Shown in pieces: positions 35,240 through 44,411 of a stretch of DNA of 64,000 nucleotides; position 1 is the stretch's first letter; the number at the start of each line of letters is the position of its first letter. This stretch comes from Muriicola sp041358175 (lineage in GTDB: Bacteria; Bacteroidota; Bacteroidia; Flavobacteriales; Flavobacteriaceae): assembly GCF_041358175.1 (NCBI RefSeq), contig NZ_JBGKBE010000006.1, positions 1 to 64,000 of the forward strand, written 5' to 3'. Below the pieces are notes generated by a model. It was not told the origin of the DNA. It saw only the letters and a program-made list of their open reading frames with translations, and did not search any database. The position numbers and the translations under genes are program-made.

Positions 35240-35265
35240 AAAAAGGCACGCCTTTTTAGCGTGCC
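35240..35265 (-). terminator. Rho-independent terminator after the SGNH lipoprotein
   Basis: Stem GGCACGC / GCGTGCC with a 7-base loop, followed on the minus strand by a T run. It lies 23 bases past the stop of the SGNH lipoprotein gene. Confidence 0.85.
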
Positions 35266-35287
35266 CTTAAAATAGTGATTTTATAGT

Positions 35288-36913
35288 TTATTGCAGATAT
35301 AGACCTGTAAAATCCAATGGATCTACTCCAGGGAGATTTGAGCCGTATTTTGCATTTATTTCTTCTATAATCAAATTAGCCAGTAAGGCATAACCTCTCG
35401 GAGAGGGATGAACTCCATCTAAGGAGAACCCGCCTCCGGTTCCATAAGTAGCCGTAACGGTAGTTCCATCACTTAAAGGGAAGCCGGTTTCGGCAAAAGT
35501 GTTTAAAAAGGCATTCGCATCCACAAAGGCAACATCATATACCTGTGCAAGGGCTGATATAGTTTGGTTATAGGATGCCAGAGCCGTGGAAACAGACATT
35601 TGCTCTTCCGGAGTCAGTACCCATTTGTCTTCTAGTGGCAGAGATACCCCTTCAACCGAAAATTGTCCGGCTAGTTGTTGCGATAATCCCTGTCCGACAA
35701 AAGCGGTAAGAACATCGGTATTAACAGTTCCAATTACAGCACTACTCGGAAAGACGATCAGGTCGTCTTCTGTCGCCTGCCTTACCTGCCCATAAGAGGT
35801 CCCCAGTAAATTAGCCACCAGTGGAGCCGCCTGTGGCGGAAGTCCAAATTGAGCGATAAATGCCTCGAAAGTTGGAAGATCAGCAAGCAATGCTCCGGCT
35901 ATGGTCGCCGATAAATCTGCCAGATTTTCGTCTTTGATGATCACCGGACTGGCTTCTGAATCTGAAAAAACTACGTTTCTTTCAGGTTGCCCTACAGCCG
36001 TGAAGATCTGATTGAGAGTTCCGAAAATAGTATTGAGTAATGGTATTTGAGGGCCGAAATCCGGATTTGTCGGATCCAACGGGTTGTGAGGTACCGTTGT
36101 AAAATAAGGTATAGAAGTAACATCAGGGATGTTAACTACCACCCCGTCAGCTCCATTGGCCGTCATTGTTTGCAATAAGCCATCATATACACTTGCAAAT
36201 ACATTAGGGTCTGTTATATCATTACCTCCATAGGTAGTTGGATCAAGATTTCCTGCCTGATCTACACCTGCACCACCCGAAGTAGCAAAACTCAGAATAT
36301 CGTTATTCCCTATCCAGAGGGAAAAGAATGTGGGATTTTGCACTGCTGCATCGCCAATGACTGTCGCAGAGGCTGAAGTTGCAAAGCGGGCGTAATAAGG
36401 ATTTGCAGCTCCTAAAGGTACGCCGGCAACATTCCCATATCCAGGAGCTGCTAAATGGAAACTCTTAGCTCCCGGCACTCCCATATTGTTAAAGGGACCC
36501 GTGAGTGTATTGCTGATCTCTGTTGCACCTTGTCCGGAAACAGGTACAGGTGCAGGAGATCCACTGGCAAAGGATAGAATCAATCTATTGCCTAGGATAG
36601 TCTGACCTCCCAGGGTTGCACCACCAAGGTTATCAGCCATAAATGGGATGGTAAAAGCTCCACCTCCGGCCAGGGCAAAATTCTCAGCCAGCATATTGGG
36701 AAAGGACGCAGTTTGCCCGTCGATGAAAAGTGCGGCGTCTGAATATCCGGCAGTAAGAGAATTCCCTACGGCTACATAATTTGAAAAATCGGCAGATCCA
36801 CTGGTATAATTAACTGGATCTGGCGGAGGCGTTGTTGTCATAGTAGTGTCGTCATCACTACAGGAGATCAAAAGAACACCGGTGAAGGCAAGGAGGGCGA
36901 AAAACTTTTTCAT
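35288..36913 (-). CDS. SGNH/GDSL-type hydrolase lipoprotein
   Basis: A 541-residue lipoprotein (lipobox LLISCSDDD, Cys18). It has the SGNH blocks with one change: block I is YVAVGNSLTAGYSD instead of the usual GDS, with nucleophile Ser52; block III is WIGNNDILSF; block V is LDGVHPSPRGYALLAN with the catalytic Asp and His. An insertion of about 200 residues separates blocks III and V. It is likely a surface or periplasmic esterase acting on lipid or acylated glycan. The Met at 36913 gives a normal lipoprotein signal; the frame is open 16 codons upstream. Confidence 0.83.
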   Translation of the reverse strand: MKKFFALLAFTGVLLISCSDDDTTMTTTPPPDPVNYTSGSADFSNYVAVGNSLTAGYSDAALFIDGQTASFPNMLAENFALAGGGAFTIPFMADNLGGATLGGQTILGNRLILSFASGSPAPVPVSGQGATEISNTLTGPFNNMGVPGAKSFHLAAPGYGNVAGVPLGAANPYYARFATSASATVIGDAAVQNPTFFSLWIGNNDILSFATSGGAGVDQAGNLDPTTYGGNDITDPNVFASVYDGLLQTMTANGADGVVVNIPDVTSIPYFTTVPHNPLDPTNPDFGPQIPLLNTIFGTLNQIFTAVGQPERNVVFSDSEASPVIIKDENLADLSATIAGALLADLPTFEAFIAQFGLPPQAAPLVANLLGTSYGQVRQATEDDLIVFPSSAVIGTVNTDVLTAFVGQGLSQQLAGQFSVEGVSLPLEDKWVLTPEEQMSVSTALASYNQTISALAQVYDVAFVDANAFLNTFAETGFPLSDGTTVTATYGTGGGFSLDGVHPSPRGYALLANLIIEEINAKYGSNLPGVDPLDFTGLYLQ

Positions 36914-37035
36914 GAAAGAATTTTTGAGTTGATAGTACAAATTGAATGTCAGTGGTCTCAAAATTAATATAAATTATGACACACGCAATTTTACCCCCTT
37001 ATAAATGGGGTTCTTGCAGAAAAAATACCCGGATA

Positions 37036-37809
37036 TTATCGATTTAAAAATAAGAGAGAATATTTTAAAAACTCCCTGGGGTTTTCCGCATGCAACCAAT
37101 GACCCGCATCCGATACAGTTTCGAGAATGGCAGAGGGGAAGTGTTGTTTGATCATAGGCAGGTCCTCGTCAGAGATATACTCAGATTTGCTGCCCCTTAA
37201 AAATAAAGTGGGCCCATCAAAGGATTTGGTACCAGAAATTGAATCTCCGATTTCTTCCATCCTTTCCGCCAATACGTCCAGATTAAACCGAAAAGCTAGT
37301 CGTCCTTTTTCAACCCAGTGAAGGCTTTTTAATAAAAACTGCCTAATTCCCCAATCGTGCAGGTGTTTTGCCAGAAGGAAGTCGGCCTCACTCCTTGATT
37401 TTACCTTTTCTAATGGCAGGGCCTTTAGGGCATCCATGATGTATTGATGATGGGGAGGGTAGTATTTTGGAGAAATATCTGCTACGAGAAGGTGGGCTAC
37501 CCTTTCCGGATTGTTGCATGCAAATTCCATGACCGTTTTACCCCCCATGGAATGACCCAGCAGTATCGCTTTCTCGATTTTATGGTGGTCCATATAGTTG
37601 CCGAGATCCCCGGCAAGCAGACTGTAGTCGAATTCATCAGACCAAAAACTCTTCCCGTGATTGCGCTGGTCAATCAGGTGTACTTCATACCCTCTTTCTG
37701 CGAATTGGCTCCCCAGGGTTTTCCAATTATCAGACATACCCAGAAAGCCGTGTAAAATCAGAAAAGGGTCTCCTTCTCCTATTATGTTAGAATGTAAGAC
37801 AGGCATCAT
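37036..37809 (-). CDS. Alpha/beta hydrolase (YbfF-like esterase)
   Basis: A 257-residue cytoplasmic alpha/beta hydrolase. The oxyanion segment is ILHGFLGMSDNW, the HLIDQRNHGKS strand is typical of YbfF-like esterases, the nucleophile Ser87 lies in GHSMGG, and the late His lies in DAGHWLHAENP. The ATG at 37809 overlaps the pdxJ stop as ATGA, which decides this start and implies translational coupling to pdxJ. The substrate is probably an acyl-CoA or small ester; not assigned. Confidence 0.88.
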   Translation of the reverse strand: MMPVLHSNIIGEGDPFLILHGFLGMSDNWKTLGSQFAERGYEVHLIDQRNHGKSFWSDEFDYSLLAGDLGNYMDHHKIEKAILLGHSMGGKTVMEFACNNPERVAHLLVADISPKYYPPHHQYIMDALKALPLEKVKSRSEADFLLAKHLHDWGIRQFLLKSLHWVEKGRLAFRFNLDVLAERMEEIGDSISGTKSFDGPTLFLRGSKSEYISDEDLPMIKQHFPSAILETVSDAGHWLHAENPREFLKYSLLFLNR

Positions 37810-38519
37810 TTCAGGCGGTGTAAATACATGTTGACTACATTTTCCAGACCCAGGTAAATCGACTCGCATATAAGGGCATGGCCAATAGAGACTTCCTTGA
37901 GATGAGCTATACCTTTGCTGAAATATGCGATGTTTTCCAGGCTTAGATCGTGCCCTGCATTAATGTCCAAACCAAGGGAATGAGCCACTATGGCTGCTTC
38001 AGCATAAGGTTTGATCGCCTTCTCCGGATCTTTAGGATACATTTTGGCGTATTCTTCCGTGTAGAGCTCAATGCGATCTGTACCGGTCTTTGCTGCTCCT
38101 TCCACCATAGCCGGATCCGGATCCACAAAAATGGAAGTACGAATTCCTTTTTTCTTAAAGGTATCGATCATTTCCTTCAGGTAGGTTTTGTGCTTTAAGG
38201 TATCCCAGCCGGCGTTGGAGGTAATCGCATCCACAGCATCCGGGACAAGGGTAACCTGTGCGGGACATACTTCGAGTACCATCTCGGTGAATTTGGGATT
38301 GGGGTTCCCCTCGATGTTGAATTCTGTTTTTAATACCTTTTTAAGGGCGTAAACATCGGCGTACCTGATATGGCGTTCATCAGGTCTGGGATGCACAGTA
38401 ATCCCATCTGCCCCAAATTCTTCTATGTCCTTTGCCACTGAGATAAGATCGGGAATATTCCCGCCCCTTGCATTTCTCAAAGTGGCAATTTTGTTAATAT
38501 TTACACTGAGTTTCGTCAT
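37806..38519 (-). CDS. pdxJ: Pyridoxine 5'-phosphate synthase PdxJ
   Basis: A 237-residue TIM-barrel enzyme that condenses 1-deoxyxylulose 5-phosphate with 3-amino-2-oxopropyl phosphate to make pyridoxine 5'-phosphate (DXP-dependent vitamin B6 route). Visible marks: SVNINKIATLRNARGG, ADGITVHPRPDERHI, FNIEGNPN, VTLVPD, LDINAGHDLSLEN. The ATG at 38519 (MTKLSVN) is chosen; the open frame runs 10 codons further into the promoter. It is the first gene of a two-gene unit with the hydrolase. Confidence 0.97.
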   Translation of the reverse strand: MTKLSVNINKIATLRNARGGNIPDLISVAKDIEEFGADGITVHPRPDERHIRYADVYALKKVLKTEFNIEGNPNPKFTEMVLEVCPAQVTLVPDAVDAITSNAGWDTLKHKTYLKEMIDTFKKKGIRTSIFVDPDPAMVEGAAKTGTDRIELYTEEYAKMYPKDPEKAIKPYAEAAIVAHSLGLDINAGHDLSLENIAYFSKGIAHLKEVSIGHALICESIYLGLENVVNMYLHRLK

Positions 38520-38546
38520 TTGGACTATATCATCGTTCATTCGTCG

Positions 38547-38554
38547 CAAAAATA
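38547..38554 (-). promoter_or_regulatory. Promoter -7 element for pdxJ
   Basis: On the minus strand TATTTTTG matches TAnnTTTG, 27 bases upstream of the pdxJ ATG, in the divergent gap with the CBS-domain gene. Confidence 0.55.
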
Positions 38555-38611
38555 CAAATTAGGCATACCTTTTGATCTTTTTAATTATTAATTTGCGGTA
38601 ATTTAAAGATC

Positions 38612-39268
38612 ATGTCTATAGAATCACATATCATCCATTCAATCCCTGTATTTGACGTTCAGGAACTGCTGTCAGAACCTATTCATTTTTTTAAGAATAG
38701 TACCTACTCCCATGTGGCTATCACTGAAGACCAGAAATTATTGGGTTTGTTATCAGAAAATGATCTCGAAGCATTTGAGGAAGATCAGAAAATCTCCAGT
38801 TTTAAAACAAATCTGGAATCCTTCTTTGCTTTAAGAGAAACTTCCTGGCTTGATGTTCTTGAACTTTTTTCCAGAAATGAAGCCAACCTTCTTCCGGTAC
38901 TGGATGAAGAAGCTCATGTGATGGGATACTACGATCTTCACGATTTTGTGGGGGTATTTATCGACACCCCCTTTTTTAAAGAACCGGGAGCTATTCTGGT
39001 CGTGGCTAAAGGGATTAAAGACTATTCATTCAGTGAGATCGCACAGATTGTCGAAAGCAATAACACGAAACTCATCGGTGCTTTTATTACCGATTCCAGG
39101 AATGAGGTGGTGCAGATAACCATTAAAATAGGCATGAATAACTTTAATGAAGTAGTGAACACTTTTCGCCGATATAACTACTCCATACTCTTTGGTAACA
39201 AAGCCGATCAATTTCTTGAAGACCTCAAAGAACGTTCAGATTATCTGGACAAATTTCTCAATGTATGA
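38612..39268 (+). CDS. CBS-domain pair with ACT-like C-terminus
   Basis: A 218-residue cytoplasmic protein. The N-terminal 125 residues look like two CBS motifs (HVAITEDQKLLGLLSENDLE; NLLPVLDEEAHVMGYYDLHDFV), which normally bind adenosyl nucleotides. The C-terminal part (about 130-210, GAILVVAKGIKDYSFSEIAQIVE..) has an ACT-like beta-alpha-beta pattern. It overlaps nadK by ATGA, so the two are translated together; a nucleotide-sensing role beside NAD kinase is plausible but not shown. Confidence 0.85.
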   Translation: MSIESHIIHSIPVFDVQELLSEPIHFFKNSTYSHVAITEDQKLLGLLSENDLEAFEEDQKISSFKTNLESFFALRETSWLDVLELFSRNEANLLPVLDEEAHVMGYYDLHDFVGVFIDTPFFKEPGAILVVAKGIKDYSFSEIAQIVESNNTKLIGAFITDSRNEVVQITIKIGMNNFNEVVNTFRRYNYSILFGNKADQFLEDLKERSDYLDKFLNV

Positions 39269-40146
39269 GGGTAGCCATTTATGGTCAGGCCTTTAAGGAA
39301 AACGGACTCAATTACGTCTTTGAGCTGCTCGAAGAACTAAAATTACTCAAGACCGAAATTTTCATAGAAGAAGATTTTTATAAACTCCTGCGTGTAGAAG
39401 ATCCAGATTTATCCTGCCAGACATTTGATCACAATCACGGCCTGGATAAGGATTTCGAGCTTTTTGTAAGTTTCGGGGGTGATGGAACCATTCTGCGGGC
39501 GGTAACCTATGTCGGGGATCTTGGTATTCCCATTGTAGGTGTGAATACAGGGCGTCTGGGATTTCTCTCTACCTACAAAAAAGAAAATGTCAGGCGATTG
39601 ATACACGATTTTATCAAAGGAGACTACATTGTAGTTGAACGCAGTTTGGTGTCTGTAAAATCCGTGCCTGAAATAGAGGAATTTAAAGAGCTCAATTTTG
39701 CTCTCAATGAGGTTACGGTGAGCAGGAAGGATACCACCTCCATGATCACAATTGAAACACATCTCAATGATGAATACCTCACATCTTACTGGGCCGATGG
39801 CCTGATTATCTCTACCCCTACAGGTTCTACGGGATATTCCCTGAGTTGCGGAGGACCGGTGATGACACCCACCGCACAGTCATTGGTGATTACTCCCATT
39901 GCACCACACAACCTAAATGCCAGGCCCCTGGTGATTTCGGATGACACTGAAATCAGGATCAAGGTCTCAGGCAGGGAAGATCAGCATATGGTTTCTCTCG
40001 ATTCCAGACTGGCTACCATAGATAATGGTAAGGAATTAGTGATAAAAAAGACCGACTTCAGTATTAAAATGATAGAATACGCTTCCGAAAGTTTTTTAAA
40101 GACCATTCGGAACAAGTTATTGTGGGGTCAGGACAAACGCAATTGA
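39265..40146 (+). CDS. nadK: NAD kinase
   Basis: A 293-residue NAD kinase that makes NADP from NAD and ATP. The GGDGT nucleotide loop is at residues 71-75 (VSFGGDGTILRA), followed by GVNTGRLGFLS, ALNEVTVSR, the substrate-binding DGLIISTPTGSTGYSLSCGGP and ITPIAPHNLNARPLVI. All core motifs are intact and the length is normal. Its start overlaps the CBS gene stop (ATGA), and the DUF6089/uppS/bamA genes follow. Confidence 0.97.
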   Translation: MRVAIYGQAFKENGLNYVFELLEELKLLKTEIFIEEDFYKLLRVEDPDLSCQTFDHNHGLDKDFELFVSFGGDGTILRAVTYVGDLGIPIVGVNTGRLGFLSTYKKENVRRLIHDFIKGDYIVVERSLVSVKSVPEIEEFKELNFALNEVTVSRKDTTSMITIETHLNDEYLTSYWADGLIISTPTGSTGYSLSCGGPVMTPTAQSLVITPIAPHNLNARPLVISDDTEIRIKVSGREDQHMVSLDSRLATIDNGKELVIKKTDFSIKMIEYASESFLKTIRNKLLWGQDKRN

Positions 40147-40232
40147 TCCTGAAAACAATAATTACAACATTTCCCTGTTTATTGAGAAAGCGAAAGTTCT
40201 TGAGTTCATCCAGACAATATAGCCTTAAGGAG

Positions 40233-40240
40233 TATATTTG
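40233..40240 (+). promoter_or_regulatory. Promoter -7 element before the DUF6089 gene
   Basis: TATATTTG is an exact TAnnTTTG match in the 104-base gap after nadK, 10 bases before the ATG at 40251. A TTG at 40200-40202 is too far (30 bases), so the -33 box is weak or absent. Confidence 0.45.
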
Positions 40241-40250
40241 CCCATTTTTG

Positions 40251-40943
40251 ATGAAAATGAAAGCAATTCCTTATATCATCTTCCTTCTGCTGTTTATGCA
40301 GGCCAGGGCCCAAACCTATGAAGTTGGTTTTATGGGCGGTGGGCTGAATAATATCGGGGATGTGGGGAGCATGAATTTCATTTCTCCAACAGGACCGGCA
40401 TTTGGAGGAGTATTTAAGTGGAACAAAAGTAAAAGATACGCCTGGCGTGCCAGCGCCTTGTATGGCAGTTTCACCGCAGATGACTCAAAATCGGACATGG
40501 CATCCAGACAACAGAGGGGCTATGTTTTGGATCATAATCTTTTGGAGATATCGGCCGGACTCGAGCTCAATTTCGTAGAGTACAACCTTCATTCACTTTC
40601 TCAGGCGTTTACACCTTACCTTTATTCAGGAATTGCGTATTTTCGCTATGATTTTAATTATTTTGATGCAGGATCATTGCAGGAAACCGGGCAAAAAGAT
40701 GGTTCATTTGCCATTCCTATGACCGTAGGGGCGAAGATCAGGTTAAATCAATTCCTGATTCTCGGTGCCGAAGTAGGAGCACGGTATACCTTTACTGATA
40801 ACCTGGATGCGAGTAACCCAACGGGATCAAATTTTGAGCAATTCCGTTTTGGGAACATTTTAAGTGACGATTGGTACGTTTTTTCAGGTATTACCCTCAC
40901 CTACACCTTTGGTAGGGTAGTCTGTTCCGATTGTTTCGAGTAA
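40251..40943 (+). CDS. DUF6089 family outer-membrane beta-barrel protein
   Basis: A 230-residue exported protein. The signal peptide is MKMKAIPYIIFLLLFMQARAQ, followed by YEVGFMGGGLNNIGDVG and amphipathic strands to the final TYTFGRVVCSDCFE; the CSDC near the end is typical of the family. It belongs to DUF6089, which in Flavobacteriia usually sits just upstream of uppS and bamA. It may be an envelope assembly factor. The Met at 40251 is chosen because it starts the signal peptide; the frame is open back into nadK. Confidence 0.87.
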   Translation: MKMKAIPYIIFLLLFMQARAQTYEVGFMGGGLNNIGDVGSMNFISPTGPAFGGVFKWNKSKRYAWRASALYGSFTADDSKSDMASRQQRGYVLDHNLLEISAGLELNFVEYNLHSLSQAFTPYLYSGIAYFRYDFNYFDAGSLQETGQKDGSFAIPMTVGAKIRLNQFLILGAEVGARYTFTDNLDASNPTGSNFEQFRFGNILSDDWYVFSGITLTYTFGRVVCSDCFE

Positions 40944-40951
40944 AAAGTAGG

Positions 40952-41692
40952 ATGAACACTATAGAAGAATTAAAAAAGGGCCCTTTGCCCAGGCATCTGG
41001 CTATCATCATGGATGGTAATGGCCGGTGGGCCAAACAACGTGGTAAATTGCGTATTTTCGGTCATGAAAATGGCGTTAAAGCCGTGAGAGAGACGGTGGA
41101 AAACTGCGCTAAAATTGGTATCGACTATCTCACCCTCTATGCCTTTTCAACTGAAAATTGGCAACGTCCTAAAAAGGAAGTTGACACCTTAATGAAACTT
41201 CTTGTCTCTTCTTTAAAAAGAGAACTTAAAACCCTCGACAAAAACAATATCAGGCTTAATGCCATAGGAAACATCTCCTCATTACCCTCTAAGGCGTATA
41301 CAGAATTACAGGAAGTGATTGAAAAAACTTCTAAAAACACTGCTATGGTGCTTACACTTGCACTGAGTTACGGAGCGCGGGAAGAAATCAAACATGCAGT
41401 ACGGGAAATTAGCACCAAAGTTAAAAATAATATAATTTCGCCGGAGAATATTGATGATGCCATTATTAATGGTCATCTTTACACGCATAATTTACCAGAT
41501 GTAGACTTGCTTGTCCGAACCAGTGGAGAACACCGGATAAGCAATTTTTTACTTTGGCAAATTGCTTATGCCGAATTGTATTTTATGGAAGTATTCTGGC
41601 CCGATTTCCGGGTGGAACATTTAGCAGAAGCACTAAAGAATTACCAGAACAGAGAACGACGATTTGGAAAAACAAGCGAACAACTTAACTAG
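40952..41692 (+). CDS. uppS: Isoprenyl (undecaprenyl diphosphate) synthase
   Basis: A 246-residue cis-prenyltransferase that builds the C55 lipid carrier for peptidoglycan and O-antigen. The catalytic Asp21 lies in AIIMDGNGRWAKQRG, followed by GVKAVRETVENCAKIGI, LYAFSTENWQRP and the C-terminal VRTSGEHRISNFLLWQ and YAELYFMEVFWPDF. The ATG at 40952 begins the family core; 8 bases separate it from the DUF6089 stop. It is part of the envelope operon with bamA. Confidence 0.97.
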   Translation: MNTIEELKKGPLPRHLAIIMDGNGRWAKQRGKLRIFGHENGVKAVRETVENCAKIGIDYLTLYAFSTENWQRPKKEVDTLMKLLVSSLKRELKTLDKNNIRLNAIGNISSLPSKAYTELQEVIEKTSKNTAMVLTLALSYGAREEIKHAVREISTKVKNNIISPENIDDAIINGHLYTHNLPDVDLLVRTSGEHRISNFLLWQIAYAELYFMEVFWPDFRVEHLAEALKNYQNRERRFGKTSEQLN

Positions 41693-41696
41693 TAGT

Positions 41697-44318
41697 GTGA
41701 ACGGACTCATATTGCGAATCTTCCTTACTACCTTCCTTTTTCTTTTAACCACAAGTTCAGTACTGTCGCAGGATATTCCTTATGATAATGGGAAGAAGTA
41801 CGTTCTTAAAGGACTGGAAATTACCGGCTTGCAAAGTTATAATGAGCAGACCGTAAAAACATATACCGGACTCAGGGAAGGTCAGATCATTACCGTGCCC
41901 GGGGATGAGATTAGTGACGTCCTTAAAAAGCTCTGGGGCCTGGAATTGTTCAGTGACATTGCCTTTTATATCACTAACATCGAAGGGGAGGATATCTACC
42001 TCGAACTCAATATTAAAGAAAGACCTACACTTTCCAAGGTCACCATCTACGGTGTTAAAAAAAGAAAAGTGGATGAAATTATCGATGACACGGATCTTAA
42101 GAAAGGGAAGAAAATTACGGAAAGCCTAATTGCCAACACCAGGAATTATCTTCAGAACAAGTATAAAAAACAGGGCTATCTCAATGCCAGGGCTACCATT
42201 GTAACCTCACAGGACACCTCTGAAACCAATGCGGAAAGCATGGTGATAAACGTAAGCAAGGGGAATAAAGTAAAAATTTCCAATATTGTTTTTGAGGGGA
42301 ATGAGGAAATATCTGATGGGAAATTGCGTAAATCTTTAAAAAATACCAAGCGTAAGAAACTCGGAAGGTTTTGGAAGAAATCGAAATATATTCCGGAAGA
42401 TTACAAGGAAGATCTCTCCTCTCTGATCGACAAATATGCGGAAAACGGTTTTCGCGATGCGCGTGTAATATCAGATACGATTGAGAAGGTGGATGATGAA
42501 AATATTAAGATCACCATCAATGTAGAAGAAGGGAATAAATACTACTTCGGGGATATCAACTTTGTCGGAAACACCGTATATACCGATCGCCAGCTATCTC
42601 AGGTTCTGGGAATAAAGAAGGGATCTACTTATAATGGTGTCTTGCTCAGGGAGCGAATTGCAGATGAGACCAAGCCCGATGCCAATGATCTTACCAACCT
42701 GTATCAGAACAATGGCTATTTATTTTCTCAGATCAACCCGGTGGAAGTTTCAGCAGAAAATGACACAATCAACTTTGAGATACGAATCATTGAAGGGAAA
42801 GAGACCTTCTTAAATCACGTTACAGTAACCGGGAATGATAAGACCAATGACCATGTGATTTTCAGGGAGATCAGAACACGCCCCGGACAGAAATACAGCA
42901 AGGAAAATATTATCAGAAGTGTCCGCGAACTCGGGCAATTAGGATTCTTTGATGCAGAACAAATTGCCCCCGACATTCAAAACCCCGATCCTAATTCCGG
43001 AACGGTAGACCTGGCGTACAGCCTGGTAGAATCAGGATCGAGCCAGATAGAACTACAGGGAGGTTATGGCGGTGGAGGATTCATTGGAACACTGGGACTT
43101 TCATTCAGTAATTTCTCTATTCAGAACCTTTTTAATGGAGAAGCATATAAACCGGTGCCAATGGGGGATGGTCAGACATTTGCCCTCAGATTACAAGCTA
43201 GTAGAACTTTCAGGGTCTACAGCCTGAACTTTTCAGAGCCCTGGTTAGGGGGTAAAAAGCCGGTTAGATTCAATATGTCGCTTTCCAGAACTCAGCAGTT
43301 CCTGGCGTCATTCGGGACTAACGGTAGAGTAGAAGTAGATAAAGATCAGCAATTTTCGATCACAGGTGTTTCTCTTGGGCTTGCCAAGAGGGTGCAGTGG
43401 CCTGACGACTTTTTTACACTTTCCCATTCCCTGAGTTACCAGCTATACGACTTCAGGAATTACAGAACAGGCCTCTTTAATTTCGGAAACGGGCAGTCGA
43501 ATTCACTTGCTTACACCTTTGGAATTTCAAGGAGCTCTGCAGGTCCGGGCCGAATCTATCCTATTACGGGGTCGATCTTTGAGGTAACCGCAAAGTTTAC
43601 ACCCCCGTATTCACTCTTTAGCAATAAGGATTTTGCTGCCTTAAAAGAAAGAAGCGAAGAGCTTACAGAATTACAAACTGATAGGAACCGTGCCGGTAGC
43701 GACCTTACAACCGCTGAAAGAAATGAATTGGAAAGCGTGGATCAGGAGCGATTTCGTTGGCTTGAATACTACAAGATTAAATTCAAAGGCGACTGGTATA
43801 CCAGATTGGTAGATAAATTAGTACTCAGGACCAATGTTGAATTTGGATTCCTCGGGAATTACAACAGTGATGTAGGCCAGGTACCTTTTGAAAGATTCTT
43901 CCTGGGGGGCGACGGACTTGGTCGGAACTTTACCCTTGATGGCCGTGAGACTATACAGTTAAGGGGATACGAAAATAACTCCCTTACCCCTGTTGATCCT
44001 ATTACCTTCGACCAGGAAGGTGGAATTGTCTATAACAAATACTCCCTAGAGCTCAGATATCCTCTAACCCTGAAGCCTTCTGCCTCCATTTACGGCTTAA
44101 CTTTTTTGGAAGCAGGAAACTCATTTAACAATTTTAATGAGTTTAATCCGTTTCAACTTAAAAGATCGGCCGGAGTGGGCTTAAGAATATTTATGCCTGC
44201 CTTTGGTTTACTGGGGATAGATTTTGGCTACGGATTTGACGAAGACCTGAGACCACAATCTGCGGGTAATGGTCCGAGTGGATGGCAGACACATTTTATC
44301 ATAGGTCAGCAATTCTAG
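41697..44318 (+). CDS. bamA: Outer membrane protein assembly factor BamA
   Basis: An Omp85 protein of about 873 residues. Signal peptide: LILRIFLTTFLFLLTTSSVLSQ. Five POTRA-like repeats follow (KYVLKGLEITGLQSYNEQTV; KVTIYGVKKRKVDEI; KISNIVFEGNEEISDG; YYFGDINFVGNTVYTD; FLNHVTVTGNDKTND), then the barrel with GGYGGGGFIGTLGLSFSNFS and the lid-loop motif around FFLGGDGLGRNFTLDGRETIQLRGY. It inserts barrel proteins into the outer membrane. No ATG is available near the N-terminus: candidates are GTG 41697 (chosen, 4 bases after the uppS stop) and TTG 41664 (29-base overlap with uppS). Confidence 0.95.
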   Translation: MNGLILRIFLTTFLFLLTTSSVLSQDIPYDNGKKYVLKGLEITGLQSYNEQTVKTYTGLREGQIITVPGDEISDVLKKLWGLELFSDIAFYITNIEGEDIYLELNIKERPTLSKVTIYGVKKRKVDEIIDDTDLKKGKKITESLIANTRNYLQNKYKKQGYLNARATIVTSQDTSETNAESMVINVSKGNKVKISNIVFEGNEEISDGKLRKSLKNTKRKKLGRFWKKSKYIPEDYKEDLSSLIDKYAENGFRDARVISDTIEKVDDENIKITINVEEGNKYYFGDINFVGNTVYTDRQLSQVLGIKKGSTYNGVLLRERIADETKPDANDLTNLYQNNGYLFSQINPVEVSAENDTINFEIRIIEGKETFLNHVTVTGNDKTNDHVIFREIRTRPGQKYSKENIIRSVRELGQLGFFDAEQIAPDIQNPDPNSGTVDLAYSLVESGSSQIELQGGYGGGGFIGTLGLSFSNFSIQNLFNGEAYKPVPMGDGQTFALRLQASRTFRVYSLNFSEPWLGGKKPVRFNMSLSRTQQFLASFGTNGRVEVDKDQQFSITGVSLGLAKRVQWPDDFFTLSHSLSYQLYDFRNYRTGLFNFGNGQSNSLAYTFGISRSSAGPGRIYPITGSIFEVTAKFTPPYSLFSNKDFAALKERSEELTELQTDRNRAGSDLTTAERNELESVDQERFRWLEYYKIKFKGDWYTRLVDKLVLRTNVEFGFLGNYNSDVGQVPFERFFLGGDGLGRNFTLDGRETIQLRGYENNSLTPVDPITFDQEGGIVYNKYSLELRYPLTLKPSASIYGLTFLEAGNSFNNFNEFNPFQLKRSAGVGLRIFMPAFGLLGIDFGYGFDEDLRPQSAGNGPSGWQTHFIIGQQF

Positions 44319-44369
44319 AATTTTAACTTCCCGGAACAAAAGGTAAAGCACTCATTCTAAAAGTTTTAG

Positions 44370-44377
44370 TAATTTTG
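44370..44377 (+). promoter_or_regulatory. Promoter -7 element before the first ompH gene
   Basis: TAATTTTG matches TAnnTTTG, 34 bases upstream of the ATG at 44412. It suggests that the two OmpH genes can be made independently of bamA. Confidence 0.45.
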
Positions 44378-44411
44378 GCACGATATTTTCTATGTACTAA
44401 ACCTGAGTAAC

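Noticed and set aside
40122..40250. Longer N-terminus for the DUF6089 protein
   Set aside because: The upstream 43 codons overlap nadK and lack signal features, while the ATG at 40251 starts a clear signal peptide right after a promoter -7 element.
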